A DNA stretch of 64,000 bases from an uncultured Chlorobiaceae bacterium (GCA_903843305.1 CAIMPI010000020.1:1-64000); one strand, 5' to 3'. Counted from the stretch's first letter, positions 27,107-36,873 are shown. The notes: a model not told the origin generated them from the letters alone. Program-made: numbers and translations.

Positions 27107-28422
27107 GAAGATTTCATAACACTCAGTTCATCGCCCGACATATCGACCGCAATTCCCTCACCATCCTGGACTTTTCCGGAAAGAATGAGTTCTGAGATTT
27201 TGTTGGTGATCTTTCGCTGCATGACCCGTTTGAGTGGGCGTGCGCCGAATGCCGGATCAAAACCAGCATTGGATAGCCAGGCAATTGCAGTATCAGAAAT
27301 CGTGAGGTTGATACGTTGGCGCATTGCCGTAACCCTGATATGGTCGAACTGGATCAGTACAATTTTCTTCAGATCTTCTCTGGTGAGCGGCGTAAAAAGA
27401 ATAACCTCATCAATACGATTAAGAAACTCAGGCCGTACCTTTTGTTTCAGTAACTGGAAAAGCTTTTCCTGCAAACCTGAAAGTACCGATTCACGGCTGA
27501 TGCCATTCATCTTCTCCATCTCAGACTGAATAAGCTGTGCACCAATGTTGCTCGTCATGATGATGATGGTGTTTTTGAAGTTCACCGTACGACCTTTACT
27601 GTCGGTCAGACGTCCATCGTCAAGGATCTGCAGAAGGATATTGAAGACATCAGGGTGTGCTTTTTCAATTTCGTCGAGCAAAACAACGGAAAATGGTTTG
27701 CGCCTAACCGCTTCGGTGAGCTGTCCACCTTCCTCGTAGCCAACATAACCGGGAGGAGCGCCGACCAGCCGGCTAACGTTATGCGCTTCCATGTATTCGC
27801 TCATATCGATGCGTATCATGGCATCTTCATCATCAAAAAGATAGTCAGCAAGTGTGCGGGCCAGTTCGGTTTTTCCGACACCGGTTGGTCCAAGAAAAAT
27901 AAAGGAGCCTATCGGACGCTTGTCATCACCCATTCCTGCTCGGGAGCGCTTGACCGCCTCACTGACGGCAGTAACCGCCTCTTCCTGCCCGATCACCCGT
28001 TTATGCAGCTCATCTTCAATCAGCAGAAGCTTCTGCCGCTCTGATTGCAGCATCTTGCTAAGCGGAATGCCTGTCCATTTTGAGACGATATCGGCAATGT
28101 CCTCCGCATCGATCTCCTCTTTCATGATCAGATCGCCTGAAACTTTTTTTTCTTCGATTTTTTTGCGATTTTCTTCCAGCTCGCGCTCAATTGCTACAGT
28201 TTTTCCATAACGAATCTCGGCAACCTTGCCGTAGTCACCCTGCCGCTCAAACTCCTCAGCCTCCACTCGTAGTTGTTCGATCTTTGATTTCAGTTCTCGT
28301 GACGACTGTATCAACTGCTTTTCGCTCTCCCATTTAGCCTTGATGACGGTCTGTTCCTCAATGAGATTTGCAAGCTGTTTTTCTATCTCCTCCAGCCGTT
28401 GTTTCGTGTCAGCAGTACTCAT
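27103..28422 (-). CDS. half-length ClpB-like AAA+ protein (part of M domain + NBD2 only)
   Basis: This is a 439-aa protein from ATG 28422. Residues 1-95 form a charged coiled coil like the second half of the ClpB M domain. The rest is a full second AAA+ module: [13 protein letters not shown], Walker A GPTGVGKT (178-185), [16 protein letters not shown] pore loop (GYVGYEEGG), [14 protein letters not shown], the [12 protein letters not shown] arginine finger and a D2 small domain ([14 protein letters not shown]). The N domain and NBD1 are absent and there is only a 114-bp gap to kdsA, so no remnant is left. It may be a stand-alone disaggregase-like ATPase or a truncated gene; intact coding suggests function. 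Confidence 0.88.
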   Translation of the reverse strand: MSTADTKQRLEEIEKQLANLIEEQTVIKAKWESEKQLIQSSRELKSKIEQLRVEAEEFERQGDYGKVAEIRYGKTVAIERELEENRKKIEEKKVSGDLIMKEEIDAEDIADIVSKWTGIPLSKMLQSERQKLLLIEDELHKRVIGQEEAVTAVSEAVKRSRAGMGDDKRPIGSFIFLGPTGVGKTELARTLADYLFDDEDAMIRIDMSEYMEAHNVSRLVGAPPGYVGYEEGGQLTEAVRRKPFSVVLLDEIEKAHPDVFNILLQILDDGRLTDSKGRTVNFKNTIIIMTSNIGAQLIQSEMEKMNGISRESVLSGLQEKLFQLLKQKVRPEFLNRIDEVILFTPLTREDLKKIVLIQFDHIRVTAMRQRINLTISDTAIAWLSNAGFDPAFGARPLKRVMQRKITNKISELILSGKVQDGEGIAVDMSGDELSVMKSS

Positions 28423-28536
28423 GGTTTTTAACCTTTGATTACGGAGTGTGAATAAGAAATATTGTTGTAAATTTAAGGCTTGGAACGGAAAAGTCATCAT
28501 TGACACCAACTTTTAAAAAAAGAAACGGAAAACAAC

Positions 28537-29367
28537 GTGCAAAAGTTCTCAATTGGTTCACTCTCAGTTCCTGATGACAACAATCCGCTTTTTATTGCAG
28601 GACCTTGTGTGATCGAAAACCGGGCCATGGCTATGGAGACGGCAGAAGAGCTGCAGCGCATCAGCCAGCAGGAAGGGGTTCGTTTTATTTTCAAGGGATC
28701 GTACCGCAAGGCTAATCGTACGTCAGCCTCCTCTTTTACCGGTATTGGTGATGTCGAGGCGCTTGAAGTCCTTGCCGAGATCCGCCAGACATACAATATG
28801 CCGGTCATAACCGATGTGCATGAAACAAAGGATGTGACTCTTGCTGCCCGTTATGTTGACGTTCTGCAGATTCCGGCATTTCTCTGCCGTCAGACGGAGC
28901 TTCTGGTTGCTGCCGGAGAGAGTGGACTGGCGGTCAACATCAAGAAAGGGCAGTTCATGGCTCCTGAGGATATGGTGTTAGCCGCGGCTAAAGTTGTCCG
29001 GACAGGCAACAGTCGGGTCATGCTTACCGAAAGGGGCTCAAGTTTCGGTTATCACAATCTCGTTGTCGATTTCAGGGGGCTTGCCAAAATGGCTGAATCG
29101 GGATATCCCGTCCTCTATGATGCCACACACAGTCTCCAGCTTCCAGGGGCTGGTCAGGGTATTTCCGGCGGAGAACGTCAGTATGTGATGCCTCTTGCCC
29201 GTGCCGCAGTTGCTGCCGGTGTGGACGGACTTTTTTTTGAGATTCATCCCAATCCGTCAACAGCCCTTTCGGATGCCGCCACACAGGTCGCACTGGCTGA
29301 TTTCAGGTTAATGGTCAAACAACTGCTCCACCTCTATCGGTGTGTACATACTCTTCATTCACTCTAA
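28537..29367 (+). CDS. kdsA: 3-deoxy-8-phosphooctulonate (KDO-8-P) synthase
   Basis: This is a 276-aa enzyme that condenses arabinose-5-phosphate with phosphoenolpyruvate to KDO-8-phosphate for lipopolysaccharide. [56 protein letters not shown] and [18 protein letters not shown] are family motifs. Translation starts at GTG 28537. The next gene, a KdsC-like HAD protein, would act on its product if active. Confidence 0.96.
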   Translation: MQKFSIGSLSVPDDNNPLFIAGPCVIENRAMAMETAEELQRISQQEGVRFIFKGSYRKANRTSASSFTGIGDVEALEVLAEIRQTYNMPVITDVHETKDVTLAARYVDVLQIPAFLCRQTELLVAAGESGLAVNIKKGQFMAPEDMVLAAAKVVRTGNSRVMLTERGSSFGYHNLVVDFRGLAKMAESGYPVLYDATHSLQLPGAGQGISGGERQYVMPLARAAVAAGVDGLFFEIHPNPSTALSDAATQVALADFRLMVKQLLHLYRCVHTLHSL

Positions 29368-29405
29368 AACATACTACGCTCTTGGAAGGTTTTCAATATT
29401 TCGGG

Positions 29406-29957
29406 ATGCATCCCTCTCAGGCTGATCCATCAACAAGAATAGATCAAGCGCTCCAGTCCGTCCGGGCACTTGTTTTTCCAGTCGACGGTGTACTGAATGG
29501 CAGCAGAATTACCTTTGACTGCAACGGCGGGGAAATTTGTTCCATCTCGGTCAGAGATGCAGTTGCGATAAAGGAGGCACTGAAACAGGGAGTGCTTGTT
29601 GCTGTTGTGTCGGAAAGAGATGCAGAAGGATATCGTCCCTTGCTTGAAGCGCTTGGTGTGCATGACCTTTACCTCAATGGGGAAAATCTGCTCTATTCCT
29701 ATGAAGCTTTCCGCCAGCGTCACGATCTTGAGGATGACGAGTGTGCCTATATTGGTGACGATATCGGTGATATCGAGGTACTTGCAAGAGTCGGCTTACC
29801 TGCAACTGCTATTGATGGCGCTGATTATCTCAGAAACCGGGTTGGCTATATTGCGGGGTATGAAGGAGGAAAAGGGTGTATAAGGGAGATGGTTGAGATG
29901 ATTCTTCTCCGACAGGGCAAATGGCCCTACATTGAACGTGCTGAAGAGGAGGAATGA
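29406..29957 (+). CDS. KdsC-like HAD-superfamily protein lacking the nucleophilic Asp
   Basis: This is a 183-aa protein (from ATG 29406) of the KDO-8-P phosphatase (KdsC/YrbI) fold: NARD-like SVRDAVAIKEALKQG, IGDDIGDIEVLARVGL, ADYLRNRVGYIAGYEGGKGCIREM. In HAD phosphatases motif I is DxDG with the first Asp as nucleophile; here it reads FPVDGVL, with Pro25 in place of that Asp, and motif II is SER instead of TGR. It is therefore probably not a normal phosphatase, despite its place after kdsA. In-frame start codons upstream (GTG 29340) would overlap kdsA. Confidence 0.8.
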   Translation: MHPSQADPSTRIDQALQSVRALVFPVDGVLNGSRITFDCNGGEICSISVRDAVAIKEALKQGVLVAVVSERDAEGYRPLLEALGVHDLYLNGENLLYSYEAFRQRHDLEDDECAYIGDDIGDIEVLARVGLPATAIDGADYLRNRVGYIAGYEGGKGCIREMVEMILLRQGKWPYIERAEEEE

Positions 29958-29979
29958 ACCCCGGGTGTTGAGGCCGTTC

Positions 29980-31437
29980 TCATCCTTCAGTAATGAACTC
30001 AGGGGTGAGAGCTGGGCTCAAGGCAGAATTCAGAAGTCTTGCCGTTTCAGCAAGTGAAAGCATACCGACAATATTCGTGCCGTGGTTTGGCTCAATATGC
30101 ACATCTCCTCGGTACTCTATTTCCTGCTCAAGTGACTGCTCAAGCGCGGCTATTTTTCCAAGCAGGCTGTATGCTGCTGATTGCGGTGTTGAACAGGCGA
30201 CAGGAGGATTGAACTCTCCGTGCAGATAGTATCCTTTGGGCAGTTGTTCGATGTCCGGATAATCATGCCAGTGTGTTATTGACGCCCCTGATTGGGCCAG
30301 ATGGTATGGGAAACAGGCTTCCGGCCTGAGGCGCATCAGGAGGCTTGCAGTCAGGGCATTACCCAGTGCATGAGCCAGAATAGTGAGTGTGTCGAAAGAG
30401 GGCTTGGCAACAGTGTCGGGCGAAAGCCCCGCCGGGGTTTTGAGGTAAGCGCGCCCCCTGCCTTGATGCTGGATCAGTCCAATTTCAACAAGATCTCTTT
30501 TCGGATCAAGATGATTTTTTTTGCATCCAGACCTGGTGGTAATGACGCGGATCTGTGGTACAGGAACGAAAAAGGTACTCTCTTTTATGCGGACAGGGAG
30601 CAGATCCTTGCCTTCGGACGCAAACGCAGGTTGCACGGCAACGGGTAACTGGCGGGCAAAGAACCCATAGCTCATGCCGCTGCGCTGATCGAGATAGCAG
30701 GCAACAATTCGTTTGTAAAATGCACTGCGGTATTCGAGTCCCGAGGTTGAGGTATGCGTCAGAAGGGAGGCGTTGTTGCGCCACAGAGCGCTGCATTGTA
30801 AAAAATCCTCAGCAACGGCTTCAAACTCCGAGGTTCCGGTTTTCAGCTCTCCGTGTTCTATGTCAAGCTCTTCAGCTCTTGGCGGGACAACTTGCGCTGT
30901 GAGTTTTGGCACCAGTGTGTCACGGACATCCTCCCGAGAAGGATACGAAGTATTAAACCTGACAACTCCGCCGTTCATGGTGCAGATGGTCCAAGAACGA
31001 TCGGTCACAAAAATGAGAATATGAACCATATCGCGGGCCAGTCTGCCAACAATGGCGTCAAGGCGTTCTTGAGGGAGAGATTCGGCGGAAAGTGGTGCAG
31101 CTTCGTCGTAAATGCCGACAATGATATTGTTGTAGAGGGTCGTCACACGGTTGATAGCCAGCAGGTTGTCAGGAAAATAACCCGGTGCAAGGATAACCGT
31201 CCCGGGAACAAACCGTCCGTCATCTCCTGATGCATGCTCTTCTGAAAGAACCGTTATGCCGAGCGACTGCATGACAGTGACAAGAGCATGGCAAAACTGC
31301 TCAAGGCGAACCGAAAGAAGAGGGGCCGGATAGATAACCGGTTTAATGTGGAGGCACATCTCATCGATGGTCAGCGGCGTACCCAAAGGAATACCGAGCA
31401 GGTCGTGGAGTGAGCCGGAACTGATACTGTTGCTCAT
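29980..31437 (-). CDS. conserved-looking protein of unknown function, 485 aa
   Basis: No family is recognised. The protein is soluble, without a signal peptide or membrane helix, and has mixed alpha/beta composition. Features are an N-terminal SLHDLLGIPLGTPLTIDEM, a central region with a Cys-bearing segment ITTRSGCKKNHLDPKRDLVEIG, HWHDYPDIEQLPKGYYLHGEFNPP and a C-terminal IEPNHGTNIVGMLSLAETARLL. The codon pattern and the long unbroken frame support a real gene. It lies downstream of nadK-tyrA-pyrE on the same strand but 43 bp beyond nadK, and converges on the kdsC-like gene. Confidence 0.8.
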   Translation of the reverse strand: MSNSISSGSLHDLLGIPLGTPLTIDEMCLHIKPVIYPAPLLSVRLEQFCHALVTVMQSLGITVLSEEHASGDDGRFVPGTVILAPGYFPDNLLAINRVTTLYNNIIVGIYDEAAPLSAESLPQERLDAIVGRLARDMVHILIFVTDRSWTICTMNGGVVRFNTSYPSREDVRDTLVPKLTAQVVPPRAEELDIEHGELKTGTSEFEAVAEDFLQCSALWRNNASLLTHTSTSGLEYRSAFYKRIVACYLDQRSGMSYGFFARQLPVAVQPAFASEGKDLLPVRIKESTFFVPVPQIRVITTRSGCKKNHLDPKRDLVEIGLIQHQGRGRAYLKTPAGLSPDTVAKPSFDTLTILAHALGNALTASLLMRLRPEACFPYHLAQSGASITHWHDYPDIEQLPKGYYLHGEFNPPVACSTPQSAAYSLLGKIAALEQSLEQEIEYRGDVHIEPNHGTNIVGMLSLAETARLLNSALSPALTPEFITEG

Positions 31438-31480
31438 GAAGATGTTCTGGCTGATTTATTCGGAAAGAATAGTTGTTCGG

Positions 31481-32338
31481 TTACTGGCCAAAATTATGCT
31501 CTCGCCCCCAGAGCAGCTTTGTTCGCAGGATTTCACTGTAATTTCTACTTTCATTGGCGACAAGATTGATAAGTACGGATGACTTTCTCACCGTGATGCT
31601 CTCCTGCGGATTGAGCATTTTTTTAAGATTGCCGTCACAGTTCATGGGAAAAAATCCGTCCGGAGCATCAACCGAAACCTCGATTATCTTCTCGTCACTG
31701 ATAACGATAGGCCTGACGGTCAGCATGTGCGGACATATAGGTGTGATCACGAAAACGCTTGATTTCGGGGCGATGATCGGTCCACCTGCAGACATGGAGT
31801 ATGCGGTTGAGCCGGTTGATGTTGCAATAATGATGCCGTCAGCCCGGTACGAACTGAGCAGCTCTCCGTCCAGCTTGATGATAAAAGTCGGAATACGAGG
31901 ATAGGCCCCTTTTTCGATGACCACGTCATTAAGCGCTCTGAATTGATGAACCTCATTGTCGATACATACAGCAGCTTCAAGTTGCGAACGGGTATGAATG
32001 GTGTTGGTTCCGTTCACGACCTGTTCGATAGCCGTGAACATTTCAGCCTGCGTAAACTCGGTCAGAAAACCAAGGAAACCAACATTGACACCGATAACCG
32101 GCTTGGTAACGGCGTAATGCGATGTAAAGAGCAGCGTTCCATCGCCGCCAAGTGAAATAAATGCGTCACACTGCTTGCTGAGCTCCTCAATGGGTGCTGA
32201 CGATTCCATAAGCAGCTTTTCTGCGGAGAGCGCTTCAAAAACATAGTCTATCTTCCGCTCGTCAAGCCATGCGGCAAGCTGGCGGGCAAGAACAAGCGCA
32301 TTTTCCCGTAAAACATTGACAACAATCGCAAATTTCAT
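31481..32338 (-). CDS. nadK: NAD kinase
   Basis: This is a 285-aa enzyme that phosphorylates NAD to NADP with ATP or polyphosphate. The diagnostic GGDG loop is [14 protein letters not shown], followed by [15 protein letters not shown] and the C-terminal [18 protein letters not shown]. It overlaps tyrA by 4 nt, so the two are translationally coupled. Confidence 0.96.
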   Translation of the reverse strand: MKFAIVVNVLRENALVLARQLAAWLDERKIDYVFEALSAEKLLMESSAPIEELSKQCDAFISLGGDGTLLFTSHYAVTKPVIGVNVGFLGFLTEFTQAEMFTAIEQVVNGTNTIHTRSQLEAAVCIDNEVHQFRALNDVVIEKGAYPRIPTFIIKLDGELLSSYRADGIIIATSTGSTAYSMSAGGPIIAPKSSVFVITPICPHMLTVRPIVISDEKIIEVSVDAPDGFFPMNCDGNLKKMLNPQESITVRKSSVLINLVANESRNYSEILRTKLLWGREHNFGQ

Positions 32339-33204
32339 GACCGGTTCATCTCTTTAAGGGTTTGATAGAGTCGATTGGCCTCACTGAAACGCGATTCAAG
32401 CGGTTGAAGATTACGTTGCTTCACCTCCCGGGAGAGCAGGGCAAGTTCTGCGGAAAAATGTTCAAGTTCCTCTGCAATGTTATCGCTGTTTGTGGCGATG
32501 ATATCCCGCCAGATTTCCCAGGAACTGCCTGCAAGCCTTGTAAGTGTTGCGAACCCAGGGCCCGATTTACTGATCGACTCTTCGCAGTAGCCCATCAGCA
32601 GCGTTGAAAGCAGTTGAGGAAGATGGCTTATTCTGGCGATAACACGGTCATGCTCCTCCGGTGTCATGGTGAGTGTTGTGCACTCTGCCGATTCGAGCAA
32701 TTTTATAAGAAAGCTCCCTTTTTTGCTTTCAAGCAGCCCGTTGTCGTCACAGAGGATAACTCGCCGGTCACGCAGCAGCTCTTCATTGCTTTCACGATAA
32801 CCGTTTTGCTCCTTGCCAGCCATGGGGTGCATCCCTATAAAAGGAAGGTCAAGTTCACGGGCTTTTCGGGCAATGAGCGATTTGGTGCTTGATACATCGC
32901 TTACCAGCGTAGAGGGAGGCGCAAGTTGCTTTATCTCATCAAGGAGCGCGATATTGACCTCAACCGGGGCGGACAGGATAATCAGATCTGCGCTGTAAAG
33001 AGTTCTTTTATCTTCAAGGAAACGGTCAAGTCCAAGTCCTTCGACGCACTGCCGGTCACTCTCGCTAAAGTTCGGATCAAATCCCTGAAAGAGGATTGAG
33101 CTTTCTCTGGCAAGCGGTGAGCGTTTCATGGCCCGCAAAAGGGACATGCCGATCAACCCGAGGCCGATAAATGAGATGCTGCTGATAGGTGAATCGACCG
33201 TCAT
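32335..33204 (-). CDS. tyrA: prephenate dehydrogenase
   Basis: This is a 289-aa enzyme of tyrosine biosynthesis (prephenate or arogenate to the 4-hydroxyphenyl product). The NAD-binding motif [17 protein letters not shown] lies at the N-terminus of the chosen start, ATG 33204, which is 5 bp after the pyrE stop. The catalytic core includes [30 protein letters not shown] and [15 protein letters not shown]. There is no chorismate mutase or ACT domain. A longer frame to 33276 would run through pyrE and is rejected. Confidence 0.94.
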   Translation of the reverse strand: MTVDSPISSISFIGLGLIGMSLLRAMKRSPLARESSILFQGFDPNFSESDRQCVEGLGLDRFLEDKRTLYSADLIILSAPVEVNIALLDEIKQLAPPSTLVSDVSSTKSLIARKARELDLPFIGMHPMAGKEQNGYRESNEELLRDRRVILCDDNGLLESKKGSFLIKLLESAECTTLTMTPEEHDRVIARISHLPQLLSTLLMGYCEESISKSGPGFATLTRLAGSSWEIWRDIIATNSDNIAEELEHFSAELALLSREVKQRNLQPLESRFSEANRLYQTLKEMNRS

Positions 33205-33209
33205 GCCGT

Positions 33210-33791
33210 TCAGTTTTGTTTGTTTGCCCGGCTTCCGGGGGCATCGATTGGCAACCCCTCCTTGCAGAGCGGGCACTCTTCCGGAGTATAGCTGATCACC
33301 TCCATCGAAAGCACCGAAAAATGGTTGTCGGCAAGCTTTACGCGTCCATTGCTGCGGTCTACCACCGAGCCAACCCCGACCAGCGATGCTCCAGAACTCT
33401 TGATAAGTGCAATTACCTCGGCAACCGAGCCGCCAGTGGTTATCACATCCTCAATCACAAGAACTCGCTCATCGGGTTCGAGGCTGAAGCCCCTGCGGAT
33501 GGTCATCACTCCATCTTTCCGTTCAGCAAAAATGGTTTTTACTCCGAGCTGTCGGCCCACCTCAGTTCCAACCACGATTCCGCCGATAGCCGGAGAGATG
33601 ACAGTCTCTACGCCGCGTCCGGCGAAATGCTCAGCAATCCTTTTGCAGACCCCAGTCAGATGTTCAGGATGTTGCAGCACCTTGGCGCACTGAAAATAGG
33701 TGTTGCTGTGCCTGCCGGAAGTCAGTCTGAAATGACCATCAAGCAGGGCGCCGGTTGATTTAAAAACATCAAGCATTGCTGAAGTACTCAT
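33210..33791 (-). CDS. pyrE: orotate phosphoribosyltransferase
   Basis: This is a 193-aa enzyme that makes orotidine-5'-phosphate from orotate and PRPP. The N-terminal hood [22 protein letters not shown], the [16 protein letters not shown] segment, FAERKDG and the PRPP loop [17 protein letters not shown] identify it. The C-terminus carries CPLCKEG. The start at ATG 33791 matches the family start; upstream in-frame codons are probably leader. Confidence 0.95.
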   Translation of the reverse strand: MSTSAMLDVFKSTGALLDGHFRLTSGRHSNTYFQCAKVLQHPEHLTGVCKRIAEHFAGRGVETVISPAIGGIVVGTEVGRQLGVKTIFAERKDGVMTIRRGFSLEPDERVLVIEDVITTGGSVAEVIALIKSSGASLVGVGSVVDRSNGRVKLADNHFSVLSMEVISYTPEECPLCKEGLPIDAPGSRANKQN

Positions 33792-33911
33792 AAAAAAGTG
33801 TTGCAGGTGAATGTGTGATCTCAATGATGGTAAAGATAAAGAAGCCGCTCCCAAAAGCTAAAGGAAAAACTATTCGTGACCAGTGAACTAAACCGGATAC
33901 GTCATTTTACG

Positions 33912-34178
33912 CTACAAGTCTCGATACACATCGCGACGATGACGGATATACTGGATGACAATCTGCTTTTTGTCTGTTTCGACTTGATAGACAATGCGAT
34001 AATCACCCACCCGAATCCGATAAAACAGCTCTCCTCCAGCAAGTTTTAGAGATTGCGGAGGAAATGGATCGAATGTCAGCCCCTCTATGCGCTGAAAAAG
34101 ACGATCAACCATCGCCGCTGGTATTTTTCGTAAATCTTTTTCAACAGATGGCTTGAGGATGATGCTATACACGCTCAT
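33912..34178 (-). CDS. RelE/ParE-family toxin
   Basis: This is an 88-aa toxin of the RelE type: SIILKPSVEKDLRKIP, LKLAGGELFYRIRVGDYRIVYQV, and the C-terminal IRHRRDVYRDL. RelE toxins cleave mRNA in the ribosomal A site. It overlaps the antitoxin gene by 14 nt. Confidence 0.9.
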   Translation of the reverse strand: MSVYSIILKPSVEKDLRKIPAAMVDRLFQRIEGLTFDPFPPQSLKLAGGELFYRIRVGDYRIVYQVETDKKQIVIQYIRHRRDVYRDL

Positions 34179-34362
34179 GGAATTGTAATCTCCGTTTCAT
34201 CTCTTCAAGCGTCACAGGGGTTTCATCCCGACGAGAAGCAAGTATCGTCAGATCATGTAAATCCTCTAATAATTGCTGGTATTGTTTCAAGGATAACAGT
34301 ACCCCTGTCTTTTTTCCTTGAGTATTAATAACATATTTCCCTTGCGGGATAGTTGATTCCAT
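34165..34362 (-). CDS. Phd/prevent-host-death-type antitoxin
   Basis: This is a 65-aa protein with a typical antitoxin layout: a short N-terminal strand-helix region (KYVINTQGKKTGVLLSLKQYQQLLEDL) for DNA binding and dimerisation and a charged C-terminal helix (TLEEMKRRLQFHERV) that would wrap the toxin. Its upstream position and overlap with the toxin gene fit autoregulated TA operons. Confidence 0.82.
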   Translation of the reverse strand: MESTIPQGKYVINTQGKKTGVLLSLKQYQQLLEDLHDLTILASRRDETPVTLEEMKRRLQFHERV

Positions 34363-34459
34363 AGAGATACTCCCTTTTTATTGTATCCGTAGTGAGTGTT
34401 TAATTATCAATAACATACGGAAGTCATGTCTGCCAATTTAGTAATAGTAACGCTTTTCT

Positions 34460-34897
34460 CTACCGGCTCCTGTCACAATGTTCAAGATATTCGCTGAGCA
34501 GCACACATGCCGCCGCGCTGTCGAGCCGCCCTTTCTGCTGGCGCTCTTTTCTTGACCTTCCTGAAGCAATCAGAATCTGTCGCGCACTCATCGAAGAGTG
34601 GTGCTCATCAACAGTCTCTATCGCCAGTTGGGGAAACTCTGCACGAAGCTCCTCAATAAATCGGTCAACCACTCCTGTCATGGCATTGCTCTCATCACCG
34701 TCACTGAGCGGATATCCAACAATAACCAACGCTATATCATCCTGCTTCACCATTGTCGCAAGGGCACCGAAAAGCCCGGCACGGTCAAAGGTACCAACAG
34801 GCTGGGCAAAAAGCCAGAGGGGATCGCTTTTAGCCACGCCAATGCGTTTGGTGCCATAATCAATGGCAACCACCCTTTTTTTTGGAGTCAGACTCAT
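34460..34897 (-). CDS. ruvX: RuvX/YqgF Holliday-junction resolvase-like, pre-16S rRNA nuclease
   Basis: This is a 145-aa RNase-H-fold protein. VVAIDYGTKRIGVAKSD holds the first catalytic Asp, IVGYPLSDGDESNAM the conserved loop, and VDEHHSSMSARQIL plus KGRLDSAAACVLLSEYL the C-terminal active-site residues. YqgF trims the 5' end of 16S rRNA in E. coli. Confidence 0.93.
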   Translation of the reverse strand: MSLTPKKRVVAIDYGTKRIGVAKSDPLWLFAQPVGTFDRAGLFGALATMVKQDDIALVIVGYPLSDGDESNAMTGVVDRFIEELRAEFPQLAIETVDEHHSSMSARQILIASGRSRKERQQKGRLDSAAACVLLSEYLEHCDRSR

Positions 34898-35149
34898 GGT
34901 TGCACCTTTCCGTCAATTCTGAAGTTGCGAAATATCTTTGTACGAAGCGTTTTCAGCTCCAACAAAATATAGCAACTTTATCAAGGGAACAGTGCTTTTT
35001 GATTGCCAATGTCGTTTCATCTTCGACAAAGAAAACCGCGTCATGCTTGAAGGCTCAAATAATGGAGCTATAATTTTCAAACCTTTTCCCTGTTATGATT
35101 GTTTCCTTTTGTAACGCGGGGTTAAAAACAATGAATTATCAAGGAGAAT

Positions 35150-35773
35150 ATGATGGGAGGGTTGTCGCTGTTACTGATGACAAGCTTGATGCTTGCTGGC
35201 TGTTCGGTTTTGGGAAAGCGTACGGCATCTGAGCCGCCATACAGGGCGCTTGAGGAGGACGGGGATATCGAGGTCAGGCAATATGGAGAGATGATTGTTG
35301 CTGAAACGGTTATTGACGGTGCATACGGGCAGACAGGAGCGCCGGGGTTCAGTCGTCTTGCCGGATATATCTTTGGCAAGAACCGCTCAAAAGAGAAATT
35401 GTCGATGACAGCCCCTGTTCTTCAGGAGCCTGTCAGTGAAAAAATCTCCATGACGGCACCGGTGCTTCAGGAAAAGAAGGGCAGCGCTTGGGTGATGGCC
35501 TTTGTGATGCCTGAAGGATCACGGCTTGAAACACTGCCCGTTCCGCTCGATCCAGCCGTAACACTGCGTTCCGTGCAAGGAAAAAAGGTTGCCGTTATCC
35601 GCTATTCGGGCCTGCATTCCGAAAGCAACTTGCGGAACTATGCGGAGAAGCTGGCCGTGTGGCTTGAAAAGAAAGGGTACCGTGTTTGCTCACAACCGCG
35701 TGCAGCAAGTTACGATCCTCCCTGGACCCTTCCGTTTTTACGGCGAAACGAGGTGCATATCGATATTGAGTAA
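35150..35773 (+). CDS. SOUL/HBP-family heme-binding lipoprotein
   Basis: This is a 207-aa protein with a lipoprotein signal peptide ending in the lipobox MLAGC. The SOUL domain begins at [25 protein letters not shown] and ends with RNEVHIDIE. It contains a tandem motif, [12 protein letters not shown] then [12 protein letters not shown], about 15 residues apart; one such SMTAPV motif is normal for SOUL proteins. SOUL proteins bind haem or other tetrapyrroles, which fits a pigment-rich cell. A good Shine-Dalgarno AAGGAG precedes the start. Confidence 0.9.
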   Translation: MMGGLSLLLMTSLMLAGCSVLGKRTASEPPYRALEEDGDIEVRQYGEMIVAETVIDGAYGQTGAPGFSRLAGYIFGKNRSKEKLSMTAPVLQEPVSEKISMTAPVLQEKKGSAWVMAFVMPEGSRLETLPVPLDPAVTLRSVQGKKVAVIRYSGLHSESNLRNYAEKLAVWLEKKGYRVCSQPRAASYDPPWTLPFLRRNEVHIDIE

Positions 35774-35870
35774 GGATTGAGAGTCAAGGTTGCGGGGTAC
35801 AGATTTTTTAGTGGAGTTATTATTCTTACATTTTGAAATGAGATGAATCACTCAATCAAATGCTGATGGT

Positions 35871-36098
35871 ATGAAGCCGCACTATTACTTTATTGGAGCA
35901 ACACTCTCCATACTTCTCTCGATCTATCTCTTTCTTTTCGGTACGGGAGCAAACCATGAGCTGATTGCAATTTTTGTCGGGTTATGGGCCCCGACAATTA
36001 TCTGCCTTGGTATTTTTAACACCTTGCTCGGTATTCTTGATGAAATGTGTTGTGCACACAAGCGGATTGAGGATGCAACCGGCGGTCATGATCGTTAG
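35871..36098 (+). CDS. small two-helix membrane protein, unknown
   Basis: This is a 75-aa protein with two hydrophobic segments (YYFIGATLSILLSIYLFLFG and LIAIFVGLWAPTIICLGIFN) and a polar, Cys-containing tail (DEMCCAHKRIEDATGG). It resembles generic small inner-membrane proteins; no function can be named. It lies upstream of crcB on the same strand with a 42-bp gap. Confidence 0.7.
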   Translation: MKPHYYFIGATLSILLSIYLFLFGTGANHELIAIFVGLWAPTIICLGIFNTLLGILDEMCCAHKRIEDATGGHDR

Positions 36099-36140
36099 GA
36101 TTATGCCTTCTGTTACAGACGGTTTCGGGAGTACCGTGTT

Positions 36141-36524
36141 ATGAAGCATGCCGGAGCGATCGCACTTGTCGGAGTAGGCGGGTTTCTCGGCTCTGTGGCG
36201 CGCTATGTTGTGTCGTTGTTGCTCTCTCCAGTAGCACCCTGGTTTCCGTTTGCCACCTTGACCGTCAACATTCTTGGCTGTTTTCTGATCGGTTTTCTGA
36301 GTGAACTGGCAATTTCGACAACTCTTGTTTCTCCGGAAGCAAGGCTTTTTCTGGTCACGGGGTTCTGCGGGGGGTTCACCACTTTTTCCTCCTATATGTT
36401 TGAGGATACCGCACTTCTCAGGGATGGTCAGCTTTTTTATGCAACGATCTATCTCGTTGGCAGTATCGCCGGGGGATTTATTGCACTCTCTACAGGAACG
36501 CTTCTTGCTAAACTTTGGACATAA
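36141..36524 (+). CDS. crcB: CrcB/Fluc fluoride channel
   Basis: This is a 127-aa membrane protein with four hydrophobic segments. The signature GFCGGFTTFSSYMFE and the N-terminal GGFLGSVARYVVS identify the Fluc fluoride exporter. It is followed 11 bp later by a DUF190 gene, a common pairing. No fluoride riboswitch was found upstream. Confidence 0.95.
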   Translation: MKHAGAIALVGVGGFLGSVARYVVSLLLSPVAPWFPFATLTVNILGCFLIGFLSELAISTTLVSPEARLFLVTGFCGGFTTFSSYMFEDTALLRDGQLFYATIYLVGSIAGGFIALSTGTLLAKLWT

Positions 36525-36535
36525 CGGAGTGAATT

Positions 36536-36871
36536 ATGGAATTACAGAGTTCAGAAATGCTGCGGATTTTTGTTGGTGAACAGGCCCGATATGGTCATCG
36601 GCCACTCTATGAAGAGATTGTCCGTGAAGCTCGGACACAGGAGATGGCTGGGGCCACAGTGCTGAAAGGGGTACTCTCATACGGTCACGACATGCACATC
36701 AAGACCTCTAAAATCATGGAGTTGGGCACGAACCTGCCAATGGTTATTGAGCTTGTCGATTCTACAGAGAAAATTGACGGGTTTCTGCCGATGGTTGAGC
36801 AGATGGTCACGGATTCCGCAGCACGAGTGATGATTACCAGGGAGCTGGTGCGCACAGGAATTATTGAATAA
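36536..36871 (+). CDS. DUF190 protein
   Basis: This is a 111-aa protein of the DUF190 family, a PII-like fold: LRIFVGEQARYGHRPLYEEIVREARTQ, GATVLKGVLSYG, and the I.L....LPMVIELVDS pattern. It is often encoded next to crcB, suggesting a regulatory partner of the fluoride channel; the mechanism is unknown. A GC-rich palindrome and a bidirectional terminator follow. Confidence 0.9.
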   Translation: MELQSSEMLRIFVGEQARYGHRPLYEEIVREARTQEMAGATVLKGVLSYGHDMHIKTSKIMELGTNLPMVIELVDSTEKIDGFLPMVEQMVTDSAARVMITRELVRTGIIE

Positions 36872-36873
36872 AA

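Noticed and set aside
33205-33276. Extended N-terminus of prephenate dehydrogenase
   Set aside because: It overlaps the end of pyrE out of frame and precedes the NAD-binding motif with unrelated sequence; ATG 33204 is 5 bp after the pyrE stop.
35774-36140. Fluoride riboswitch expected upstream of crcB
   Set aside because: The gap before crcB and the gap before the preceding small gene were read for the conserved crcB-motif blocks; only an isolated GCTGATGGT was seen, without the pairing elements.
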